NCBI GenBank assembly: GCA_016858145.1
Contig: JAEHOE010000247.1
Span: 1 to 64,000, forward strand
DNA: 64,000 nt
Source of the DNA: Edaphochlamys debaryana
Taxonomy: Eukaryota; Chlorophyta; Chlorophyceae; Chlamydomonadales
Direction: 5' to 3'
Shown here: positions 24,602 through 33,701 of the stretch, one piece after another
Layout of the letters: the number at the start of each line of letters is the position of its first letter
Numbering within the stretch: the first letter of the stretch is position 1
The notes under the pieces: model-generated
Database searches by the model: none
What the model saw: the letters and a program-made list of their open reading frames with translations, nothing else
What the model was told of the DNA's origin: nothing
Position numbers and translations under genes: made by a program

Positions 24602-27600
24602 TGCCCCCCGGGCGGCTTGGGAGCCCAAGTCGCGATGGGTGCCGAGGGGCCTCGTCCAGCCCAGTCCCTCACCGCCGTGCCCCCGGGCGGCTTGGGAGCC
24701 CAAGTCGCGATGGGTGCCGAGGGGCCTCGTCCAGCCCAGTCCCTCACCGCCGTGCCCCCGGGCGGCTTGGGAGCCCAAGTCGCGATGGGTGCCGAGGGGC
24801 CTCGTCCAGCCCAGTCCCTCACCGCCGTGCCCCCGGGCGGCTTGGGAGCCCAAGTCGCGATGGGTGCCGAGGGGCCTCGTCCAGCCCAGTCCCTCACCGC
24901 CGTGCCCCCCGGGCGGCTTGGGAGCCCAAGTCGCGATGGGTGCCGAGGGGCCTCGTCCAGCCCAGTCCCTCACCGCCGTGCCCCCCGGGCGGCTTGGGAG
25001 CCCAAGTCGCGATGGGTGCCGAGGGGCCTCGTCCAGCCCAGTCCCTCACCGCCGTGCCCCCGGGCGGCTTGGGAGCCCAAGTCGCGATGGGTGCCGAGGG
25101 GCCTCGTCCAGCCCAGTCCCTCACCGCCGTGCCCCCCGGGCGGCTTGGGAGCCCAAGTCGCGATGGGTGCCGAGGGGCCTCGTCCAGCCCAGTCCCTCAC
25201 CGCCGTGCCCCCGGGCGGCTTGGGAGCCCAAGTCGCGATGGGTGCCGAGGGGCCTCGTCCAGCCCAGTCCCTCACCGCCGTGCCCCCCGGGCGGCTTGGG
25301 AGCCCAAGTCGCGATGGGTGCCGAGGGGCCTCGTCCAGCCCAGTCCCTCACCGCCGTGCCCCCGGGCGGCTTGGGAGCCCAAGTCGCGATGGGTGCCGAG
25401 GGGCCTCGTCCAGCCCAGTCCCTCACCGCCGTGCCCCCGGGCGGCTTGGGAGCCCAAGTCGCGATGGGTGCCGAGGGGCCTCGTCCAGCCCAGTCCCTCA
25501 CCGCCGTGCCCCCGGGCGGCTTGGGAGCCCAAGTCGCGATGGGTGCCGAGGGGCCTCGTCCAGCCCAGTCCCTCACCGCCGTGCCCCCCGGGCGGCTTGG
25601 GAGCCCAAGTCGCGATGGGTGCCGAGGGGCCTCGTCCAGCCCAGTCCCTCACCGCCGTGCCCCCCGGGCGGCTTGGGAGCCCAAGTCGCGATGGGTGCCG
25701 AGGGGCCTCGTCCAGCCCAGTCCCTCACCGCCGTGCCCCCGGGCGGCTTGGGAGCCCAAGTCGCGATGGGTGCCGAGGGGCCTCGTCCAGCCCAGTCCCT
25801 CACCGCCGTGCCCCCGGGCGGCTTGGGAGCCCAAGTCGCGATGGGTGCCGAGGGGCCTCGTCCAGCCCAGTCCCTCACCGCCGTGCCCCCGGGCGGCTTG
25901 GGAGCCCAAGTCGCGATGGGTGCCGAGGGGCCTCGTCCAGCCCAGTCCCTCACCGCCGTGCCCCCCGGGCGGCTTGGGAGCCCAAGTCGCGATGGGTGCC
26001 GAGGGGCCTCGTCCAGCCCAGTCCCTCACCGCCGTGCCCCCCGGGCGGCTTGGGAGCCCAAGTCGCGATGGGTGCCGAGGGGCCTCGTCCAGCCCAGTCC
26101 CTCACCGCCGTGCCCCCGGGCGGCTTGGGAGCCCAAGTCGCGATGGGTGCCGAGGGGCCTCGTCCAGCCCAGTCCCTCACCGCCGTGCCCCCGGGCGGCT
26201 TGGGAGCCCAAGTCGCGATGGGTGCCGAGGGGCCTCGTCCAGCCCAGTCCCTCACCGCCGTGCCCCCCGGGCGGCTTGGGAGCCCAAGTCGCGATGGGTG
26301 CCGAGGGGCCTCGTCCAGCCCAGTCCCTCACCGCCGTGCCCCCCGGGCGGCTTGGGAGCCCAAGTCGCGATGGGTGCCGAGGGGCCTCGTCCAGCCCAGT
26401 CCCTCACCGCCGTGCCCCCGGGCGGCTTGGGAGCCCAAGTCGCGATGGGTGCCGAGGGGCCTCGTCCAGCCCAGTCCCTCACCGCCGTGCCCCCGGGCGG
26501 CTTGGGAGCCCAAGTCGCGATGGGTGCCGAGGGGCCTCGTCCAGCCCAGTCCCTCACCGCCGTGCCCCCGGGCGGCTTGGGAGCCCAAGTCGCGATGGGT
26601 GCCGAGGGGCCTCGTCCAGCCCAGTCCCTCACCGCCGTGCCCCCCGGGCGGCTTGGGAGCCCAAGTCGCGATGGGTGCCGAGGGGCCTCGTCCAGCCCAG
26701 TCCCTCACCGCCGTGCCCCCCGGGCGGCTTGGGAGCCCAAGTCGCGATGGGTGCCGAGGGGCCTCGTCCAGCCCAGTCCCTCACCGCCGTGCCCCCGGGC
26801 GGCTTGGGAGCCCAAGTCGCGATGGGTGCCGAGGGGCCTCGTCCAGCCCAGTCCCTCACCGCCGTGCCCCCCGGGCGGCTTGGGAGCCCAAGTCGCGATG
26901 GGTGCCGAGGGGCCTCGTCCAGCCCAGTCCCTCACCGCCGTGCCCCCGGGCGGCTTGGGAGCCCAAGTCGCGATGGGTGCCGAGGGGCCTCGTCCAGCCC
27001 AGTCCCTCACCGCTGTGCCCCCCGGGCGGCTTGGGAGCCCAAGTCGCGATGGGTGCCGAGGGGCCTCGTCCAGCCCAGTCCCTCACCGCCGTGCCCCCCG
27101 GGCGGCTTGGGAGCCCAAGTCGCGATGGGTGCCGAGGGGCCTCGTCCAGCCCAGTCCCTCACCGCCGTGCCCCCCGGGCGGCTTGGGAGCCCAAGTCGCG
27201 ATGGGTGCCGAGGGGCCTCGTCCAGCCCAGTCCCTCACCGCCGTGCCCCCCGGGCGGCTTGGGAGCCCAAGTCGCGATGGGTGCCGAGGGGCCTCGTCCA
27301 GCCCAGTCCCTCACCGCCGTGCCCCCCGGGCGGCTTGGGAGCCCAAGTCGCGATGGGTGCCGAGGGGCCTCGTCCAGCCCAGTCCCTCACCGCCGTGCCC
27401 CCCGGGCGGCTTGGGAGCCCAAGTCGCGATGGGTGCCGAGGGGCCTCGTCCAGCCCAGTCCCTCACCGCCGTGCCCCCCGGGCGGCTTGGGAGCCCAAGT
27501 CGCGATGGGTGCCGAGGGGCCTCGTCCAGCCCAGTCCCTCACCGCCGTGCCCCCCGGGCGGCTTGGGAGCCCAAGTCGCGATGGGTGCCGAGGGGCCTCG

Positions 27601-29325
27601 TCCAGCCCAGTCCCTCACCGCCGTGCCCCCGGGCGGCTTGGGAGCCCAAGTCGCGATGGGTGCCGAGGGGCCTCGTCCAGCCCAGTCCCTCACCGCCGTG
27701 CCCCCGGGCGGCTTGGGAGCCAAGTCGCGATGGGTGCCGAGGGGCCTCGTCCAGCCCAGTCCCTCACCGCCGTGCCCCCCGGGCGGCTTGGGAGCCCAAG
27801 TCGCGATGGGTGCCGAGGGGCCTCGTCCAGCCCAGTCCCTCACCGCCGTGCCCCCCGGGCGGCTTGGGAGCCCAAGTCGCGATGGGTGCCGAGGGGCCTC
27901 GTCCAGCCCAGTCCCTCACCGCCGTGCCCCCGGGCGGCTTGGGAGCCCAAGTCGCGATGGGTGCCGAGGGGCCTCGTCCAGCCCAGTCCCTCACCGCCGT
28001 GCCCCCGGGCGGCTTGGGAGCCCAAGTCGCGATGGGTGCCGAGGGGCCTCGTCCAGCCCAGTCCCTCACCGCCGTGCCCCCCGGGCGGCTTGGGAGCCCA
28101 AGTCGCGATGGGTGCCGAGGGGCCTCGTCCAGCCCAGTCCCTCACCGCCGTGCCCCCCGGGCGGCTTGGGAGCCCAAGTCGCGATGGGTGCCGAGGGGCC
28201 TCGTCCAGCCCAGTCCCTCACCGCCGTGCCCCCCGGGCGGCTTGGGAGCCCAAGTCGCGATGGGTGCCGAGGGGCCTCGTCCAGCCCAGTCCCTCACCGC
28301 CGTGCCCCCGGGCGGCTTGGGAGCCCAAGTCGCGATGGGTGCCGAGGGGCCTCGTCCAGCCCAGTCCCTCACCGCCGTGCCCCCCGGGCGGCTTGGGAGC
28401 CCAAGTCGCGATGGGTGCCGAGGGGCCTCGTCCAGCCCAGTCCCTCACCGCCGTGCCCCCCGGGCGGCTTGGGAGCCCAAGTCGCGATGGGTGCCGAGGG
28501 GCCTCGTCCAGCCCAGTCCCTCACCGCCGTGCCCCCGGGCGGCTTGGGAGCCCAAGTCGCGATGGGTGCCGAGGGGCCTCGTCCAGCCCAGTCCCTCACC
28601 GCCGTGCCCCCCGGGCGGCTTGGGAGCCCAAGTCGCGATGGGTGCCGAGGGGCCTCGTCCAGCCCAGTCCCTCACCGCCGTGCCCCCCGGGCGGCTTGGG
28701 AGCCCAAGTCGCGATGGGTGCCGAGGGGCCTCGTCCAGCCCAGTCCCTCACCGCCGTGCCCCCGGGCGGCTTGGGAGCCCAAGTCGCGATGGGTGCCGAG
28801 GGGCCTCGTCCAGCCCAGTCCCTCACCGCCGTGCCCCCGGGCGGCTTGGGAGCCCAAGTCGCGATGGGTGCCGAGGGGCCTCGTCCAGCCCAGTCCCTCA
28901 CCGCTGTGCCCCCCGGGCGGCTTGGGAGCCCAAGTCGCGATGGGTGCCGAGGGGCCTCGTCCAGCCCAGTCCCTCACCGCCGTGCCCCCCGGGCGGCTTG
29001 GGAGCCCAAGTCGCGATGGGTGCCGAGGGGCCTCGTCCAGCCCAGTCCCTCACCGCCGTGCCCCCCGGGCGGCTTGGGAGCCCAAGTCGCGATGGGTGCC
29101 GAGGGGCCTCGTCCAGCCCAGTCCCTCACCGCCGTGCCCCCCGGGCGGCTTGGGAGCCCAAGTCGCGATGGGTGCCGAGGGGCCTCGTCCAGCCCAGTCC
29201 CTCACCGCCGTGCCCCCCGGGCGGCTTGGGAGCCCAAGTCGCGATGGGTGCCGAGGGGCCTCGTCCAGCCCAGTCCCTCACCGCCGTGCCCCCCGGGCGG
29301 CTTGGGAGCCCCCCGGGCGGCTTGG

Positions 29326-29329
29326 GTGC
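29326..29329 (+). repeat. Candidate target-site duplication, left copy (GTGC)
   Basis: GTGC immediately precedes the TG that starts the 5' LTR and recurs directly after the CA that ends the 3' LTR (42407-42410). Four bases is short and satellite A itself contains gggtgccg, so chance is possible. The left flank reads cttggGTGC where the standard monomer reads gatggGTGC. This fits a target monomer carrying an 18-bp deletion between two GGG triplets. Confidence 0.45.
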
Positions 29330-29887
29330 TGTACTGCCTGGTTGAGGGGGCCACGCATTTCGGGTGCACACACGCCCGCTGGCTCGCTAGGGATTCTTTG
29401 TGATCACATCAGCAGCGTGCCAGCGGTGACCTGGGGCGTGTCACCTAATGAAATAGGTTTGGGTTTTAGCGTTTGGGGCGCGGGGCGCAGTCAAGCCGAC
29501 TGCGACCTGCGCGGCGTGTTGCGAGTTGCCTGTTTCGGGTCACACCGGCCTGTTGGGTTACACTGGGGCTCGAGAACGTGACATGCAGATGGGACGAGCG
29601 CCATATGGCTGTACGGCGTCTCAAGGGTGTGAGGATTCCCGGGTTATATGTGTGACTGAGGCGTTGACCGAGTGCCATACGTTGACTAGGTTGTACGGCC
29701 GCCCTGGCCATTGAAGTGTGGTGGGGTTGAGCAGTGTGAGTTGCGTCGCGGAAGGTGTTGAGTAGTGAGCCGATTGTGTGACGTGACGGCTTCACGGTAG
29801 GTGGCTGGAAGATGATCTGAGCAGGGGAGCTGCGTGGCTGCTTCCACTGGCGGGCGCTGCCCGTTGTTCTGTACGACACCTAGTCCA

Positions 29888-29895
29888 TATTTATA
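29888..29895 (+). promoter_or_regulatory. TATA-like box in 5' LTR (U3)
   Basis: The motif tatttata lies in the LTR about 150 bp before a TGTAA signal, the order expected for U3 then R. It would start the genomic RNA near 29915-29925 (inference). The same motif is at 41577-41584 in the 3' LTR. Confidence 0.5.
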
Positions 29896-30035
29896 GCCGG
29901 GGGGTCGCAGGCTGTTGCCCCAGGCCCCGGACCCCAAGAACAAGGTCGACTGGAGCAGCGAACGGAATCGGTGGACCCCTGATACCCGGGACCACTGATA
30001 GGTCCCAAGCGCAAGGAAACAGGAGGATTCTCTCG

Positions 30036-30040
30036 TGTAA
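30036..30040 (+). promoter_or_regulatory. TGTAA poly(A)-type signal in 5' LTR (R)
   Basis: TGTAA is the usual near-upstream polyadenylation element in chlorophyte algae. Its place after the TATA-like motif fits an R region. The working copy for 3' end formation would be the equivalent at 41726-41730 in the 3' LTR. Confidence 0.5.
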
Positions 30041-30706
30041 ACGTGTGTGCTCGACTGAGGCACTGTCCCTCGAGCGCCTCTGCGCCATCGAGCGCCCAGC
30101 CTGGCCCTTTGGCCCCTGCACGCTGTCAGCCTGCTGCGCGACCCGTGCACCTAGCCCCCACGGACTGAGCCTCAGCGCCCTCCGTCGAGTGGAGCCCTTC
30201 TCTCCTGAGCAGCCCAGCTCAGCCCCTTCCAGAGTCAGCCCGGCTCTGACCCGCTGCGTTGCCCTAGCTGTGCGCGCGAGCGGAGGCGAGCGTGTGCCTT
30301 ACAGCCCGCTTCGCTTGTTCTCTCCTTGGCCCTGCCCGAGTGCACGCCAAGCCCGTGTCCTGCGGTCGTCCCTGACCCGGCACAACGTCTCACGGAGCGC
30401 CTGCCGACACCCCGACGCCGTCAGTGCCTCCGTCCCCCTCAAATCTATCTCAAATACCCGTAACGCTTCCGCAAAGCAAGACTTCCGCTGCGCAGTATCC
30501 CTGCTGCTACCACCTGTCCGTTGATTGAGCCCCGCAACGTGACACGTACCCCAACCCGCGGTGACGGAGACCGGAGCCAGTGTCTTCACACACTGAGCCC
30601 TGGGCACCTCACGACGCAGCAGAACGGTCCTTGGGCAAGCCAGCACACCATTCCGGAACGCGCGAAAATTTTGTGTGGTTACGTGTTTGGTGTGGCTTCG
30701 CTTTCT

Positions 30707-30825
30707 TGGTAGCGGGACCTGGTTGCTCGTCTGAGCTTGCAACTCTGGTCAAACAGCCGCATTAGACAACCCTACCCCTCCGTCTCCACAAACGGCCAGT
30801 TCAGCCTCAGGCCTGGCCCCAGAAA
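30707..30825 (+). promoter_or_regulatory. Primer-binding site and untranslated leader
   Basis: Directly after the shared LTR sequence comes TGGTAGCGGGACCTGG (30707-30722). TGG pairs with the CCA end of a tRNA, and position and length fit a minus-strand primer-binding site. I cannot name the tRNA; the sequence is not the common initiator-methionine form TGGTATCAG. The rest is a short leader up to the gag ATG at 30826. Confidence 0.65.
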
Positions 30826-33171
30826 ATGGAAGACTATGGGCAAGATCGAGCACGAGGCGTCTCTGCCTCTAGTCTCAACACGATACCCCTCTTCGACCCC
30901 GACCTGTTTGATGCCCGGTCATGGCTCACACAAGTCGAGAATTTTGCTCGTCTATTCCACTGGACGGACGAGGACAAGCTGATCGCCGCCAAGTGCCGGC
31001 TAGGCTCCACGGCGCAGATTTGGGCGTGTGGAAGTGGTCCTGAGCTTGGCAATTGGCCCTCTTTCCGACGAGCGTTCATTGACCGCTTTGCTGTGCGGGA
31101 AGATGAATTGTACAGCCGCCTGGCGAACTGCCGCCAAGGCAAGAAGGAGACGGTCAGGCATTATGCGGACCGGTATCGGCACCTCTGCTCACAACTGGGG
31201 ATTGACCCTGCCGAGGACCCAACCTACATGTACAACTTCCTGCGTGGGCTGCAGCCCCGCATCTATGCCAAGGTTTACCTGATGCGGCCCAGGGACCTTG
31301 AAGCGGCCATCTCCGATGCCATTTACGTGAGCGAGGGCATGGACACGATGAGCCGAGCCGAGCAGGGGGATGAGGATGAGCATGATGACACCACACGGCA
31401 TGCCCGTTATCGTCGTGCCCGAGAGTATGTGGAGGAGGAGGCACCTGCAAAGACGGAGAAGGCGGAGAGGGTGCGGTATGAACTGGTGAGGCCCGAGTCC
31501 AGGGGACCCCCAGCTATGACACGGAGCAGGGAGCAGGACACGCGCCCGCGGGTGCGCTGGGAAGACTGTCGTGATCCCCAACCGCGGCGTGATGAGCCAC
31601 GAGGGAGCATGCGTCCCTCGACGGGCTCAGCGCGGAACCCTGCCCCAGCGGCCGCTCCCCGCAACACACCTGATCTCGAGACGCTGGCCAGGGACTTTGC
31701 CAGGCTCTCACTGAATCTGCAAGAGATGCAAAGGCGGCAGGAGGGCGCATTTGGGTCGCAAGTTCACCTGGTGGATGTGGTTCACACTCCAGAGGTGTAT
31801 GCGGCGAGTGCTAGGCAGTCGAGGCCGGTTAGCTGGCGGCATCTGCCGTACGGCAACCAGGGGTCACAGGCGGACGAGATTTATCTAAAGCGCATGGGCG
31901 AGTTCCCGACTACCGCCCTGCCGCGCAAGCGGGTGGCGGTTGACCCCGCCGCTCTCGCCAACCCAACTGGTGCCGCCGCACCTGAAGGGCGTGAGCCGCG
32001 AGCCGCGCCTGCGGAAGACCGAACCCGGACTCCAGCACGTCGCATGATGCCAGCTGGAACCCGGATGGATCCGCCGTTCCCTGAGAACCGGCGAGCGAGC
32101 CCAGGGCGGGTTGGATGGAGGCCGCCTGTGCGGGCGCCAGGCGAGAACATGGGCCGCACGCACGCCGTGCCTGCGGGGGACCCAGTGGAGGAGGAAGGAA
32201 GGGTGGCGGATGAGATCATGGCCAAGGTCAACAAGTACCCAATTGCGTTGGGTTCGGCCTTGCGCGTGAATCCTCTGAACGTGTACACCAAGCTGGGTGC
32301 ACGTATCTTGAACGTTGCCCGAGGGCAGCGCGACCGGGCCACCACCGTGGCACCGGCGCCCAACACCCCGCAGCAGCGGCGCCACCCCGAGATTGCCCCT
32401 GGCTCACCGGAGCAGCAACCACGAGGCGGTCCAGAGCCAATGACGTTCTCCGCCGAGGCCATGATCAACCACAGCGCTGAGGAAGCCTCATGGGAGCCGC
32501 CGCGTTGGCAGGTGTGTCGGGCGGAGATCAAACTGGGCGATTCCGATGGGGCGCTGGTGTCGACCCCGGCCATCATCGACAGCGGAGCCTCCACGTCGCT
32601 GGTGCCTTGGCACACCTTGAGGAAGCTGCGGATGACCCCTGCAATTGAGGGCACCAACGCATCCTTCATTGCGGCCGATGGTAATTGTGCCAAGGCCAAG
32701 GGGCGGGTCCATGATCTCTATACGACCACGGGAGACATGGCCATTGCCCTGGATGCCTATGTGAGCAATGCGCGGACGTACGGCATCATTCTGGGATGCG
32801 ACTGGCTGAGTCAGGCGCGTGCCACGATCTGCTATGATAAGGGGCGCCTGTTCTACACCAACGATGAGGGCCAGCGAGCCTCAATTCCTATCACCTTCCT
32901 GCGGGGCCCTGAGGCGGCGGCGCTGCTCGCCGAGGACGAGTCAGACCCTGACGACCCCGACACGGAGACCTACCTGGTTAACGTGAACCCGCGGGCAGGC
33001 GAGCGGCCCGCGCCCTTGCAGTACGTTGAGGTGGAGGAGCCTGGGGATCGGAGGGAGAGGAGGAGGATGGCAAGGATCAGGACGATGGGGCGCCTGGGGG
33101 CAGCTGTGGCCCTGGAGCAGCCCAGCTCGAGGTGTACAAGGCTGGGCCGGGTGCCGCTGGCTCGAGGGTAA
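30826..33171 (+). CDS. gag-pro: Gag-protease polyprotein of the LTR retrotransposon
   Basis: A 781-residue frame starting at the first good ATG after the leader. Residues about 25-175 form a retrotransposon Gag (capsid-like) domain, with segments such as SWLTQVENFA, WPSFRRAFIDRF, RHYADRYRHLC and YNFLRGLQP. No CCHC zinc knuckle is visible; the middle (about 180-540) is charged and proline/arginine-rich. Residues about 555-700 are a retroviral-type aspartic protease: the catalytic triplet lies in IIDSGAST (Asp585) and the flap-distal hydrophobic-glycine motif is IILGCDWL (655-661). The protein would assemble particles around the element RNA in the cytoplasm and cut the polyprotein. Past about residue 735 the frame reads as arginine-rich filler, and the overlapping frame one base back gives an acidic, more protein-like continuation into Pol. 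The true Gag-Pro product may therefore pass to Pol by a frame change between about 33040 and 33132. Confidence 0.9.
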   Translation: MEDYGQDRARGVSASSLNTIPLFDPDLFDARSWLTQVENFARLFHWTDEDKLIAAKCRLGSTAQIWACGSGPELGNWPSFRRAFIDRFAVREDELYSRLANCRQGKKETVRHYADRYRHLCSQLGIDPAEDPTYMYNFLRGLQPRIYAKVYLMRPRDLEAAISDAIYVSEGMDTMSRAEQGDEDEHDDTTRHARYRRAREYVEEEAPAKTEKAERVRYELVRPESRGPPAMTRSREQDTRPRVRWEDCRDPQPRRDEPRGSMRPSTGSARNPAPAAAPRNTPDLETLARDFARLSLNLQEMQRRQEGAFGSQVHLVDVVHTPEVYAASARQSRPVSWRHLPYGNQGSQADEIYLKRMGEFPTTALPRKRVAVDPAALANPTGAAAPEGREPRAAPAEDRTRTPARRMMPAGTRMDPPFPENRRASPGRVGWRPPVRAPGENMGRTHAVPAGDPVEEEGRVADEIMAKVNKYPIALGSALRVNPLNVYTKLGARILNVARGQRDRATTVAPAPNTPQQRRHPEIAPGSPEQQPRGGPEPMTFSAEAMINHSAEEASWEPPRWQVCRAEIKLGDSDGALVSTPAIIDSGASTSLVPWHTLRKLRMTPAIEGTNASFIAADGNCAKAKGRVHDLYTTTGDMAIALDAYVSNARTYGIILGCDWLSQARATICYDKGRLFYTNDEGQRASIPITFLRGPEAAALLAEDESDPDDPDTETYLVNVNPRAGERPAPLQYVEVEEPGDRRERRRMARIRTMGRLGAAVALEQPSSRCTRLGRVPLARG

Positions 33172-33701
33172 GGGCTGCGGAGGCAACCACCGCGCCAACC
33201 CCTGGGAAGCCCGAGATCGAGATCTTGCCAAACCTGCCAAGCTTCACGTCGGTGGCCGAGCACATTGCGGCTGCCAGGGCTAACGCTGCCCGAGCACGGG
33301 AAGCGAACGCGGGCAAGGAGCCTTCGGAGGAGCTCAAGACCCTGCTGCGGCAAAAGATCAACCCCGAGCTTACCCCGGAGCAGCAGGAGCAGATGTACCA
33401 ACTGTTGCTGCGCAATCATGACATGTTCGCCCTGACCAACAGTGATCTGGGGCGTACGACATGGGTGACCTGCAAGGTGGATACCGGGGACAGCACACCG
33501 GTTTACACACCACCGTACCGCATGTCCAAGGCGGAGCTAGCAGCGGTGGATGCGGAGATGGACAAGCTGCTGAAGGACGGGCTTATTGAGCCTAGCCACA
33601 GCCCGTGGGGCTCGCCCGTGATGGTCATTCCCAAAAAGGCTGAGACCGGACAGCCCGCCCGTGATCGAGTACCGGGTCGTGACCGACCTGAGGGCGGTTA
33701 A
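33132..33701 (+). pseudogene. pol: Pol fragment: spacer and N-terminal part of reverse transcriptase
   Basis: This frame is one base back from Gag-Pro and overlaps its end; it is open upstream of its first ATG, so 33132 is not necessarily a real start. It carries the usual Ty3/gypsy spacer before RT (LTPEQQEQMYQLLLRNHDMF) and the first RT motifs: YTPPYRMSKAE, LLKDGLIEPSHSPWGSP and VMVIPKK. It ends at TAA 33699-33701, while the rest of RT continues in the original frame from about 33661. A one-base length change between about 33637 and 33661 (for example in the C-run at 33658-33660) explains the break. It is either inactivating in this copy or a sequencing error. The first frame change could be programmed frameshifting, but I see no classical slippery heptamer. 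Confidence 0.8.

Larger units (their letters stand above)
4954..29326 (+). repeat. Satellite A, array 1: 75/76-bp tandem repeat, about 320 copies
   Basis: The monomer starts gtgccccccgggcggcttgg, contains the near-palindrome cttgggagcccaag followed by tcgcga, and ends ccctcaccgcc. It is about 76% GC (58 of 76 bases in the 6-C form). Two length forms alternate irregularly: 76 bp with six Cs after gtg, and 75 bp with five. The monomer has no TAA, TAG or TGA on the forward strand in any frame, so all three forward frames stay open across most of the array. There are composition zones. From the left edge to about 9.4 kb monomers mainly carry ccccgtccc, with many one-base indels. From about 8.8 to 12.4 kb a cttgtcc variant and an accgcggtg variant mix in. 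From about 12.5 kb onward copies are nearly identical with cccagtccc. Not protein-coding in my reading. Confidence 0.97.
29330..30706 (+). repeat. 5' LTR
   Basis: It begins TGTACTGCC and matches 41019-42396 almost base for base. Differences noted: T/C at about 29386, G/A near 29470, A/C near 29493, T/C near 29509, T/C near 29774, C/T near 30327, and a G-run length change near 29900. Likely sub-parts are U3 to about 29915, R from about 29915 to 30055, then U5, judged from the TATA-like and TGTAA motifs. The 3' end, ctttct, is directly followed by a TGG-starting primer-binding site. It lacks the ten bases (agccacagca) that end the 3' LTR copy. Confidence 0.9.

Noticed and set aside
4954..29326. 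CRISPR-like regular repeat
   Set aside because: Units are contiguous with no unique spacers and no cas genes; this is a tandem satellite.
4934..29371. Many minus-strand frames of 76-450 codons in satellite A
   Set aside because: They repeat in register with the monomers and end at the same recurring stop; they are shadows of the repeat.
29455..29475. Telomere-like ggtttgggttttag in the LTR
   Set aside because: It resembles one unit of the TTTTAGGG algal telomere repeat, but only about one unit is present and it is not tandem; chance is sufficient.
4944..29581. Three forward reading frames of about 6,700-8,100 codons across satellite A
   Set aside because: The monomer lacks stop triplets, frames slip at every 76-bp copy, and all three frames are open equally, so there is no sign of selection for one protein.
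30045..30524. 159-codon frame inside the LTRs
   Set aside because: It spans the predicted R/U5 region in both LTRs, has a biased composition and no motif; its conservation follows from LTR identity.
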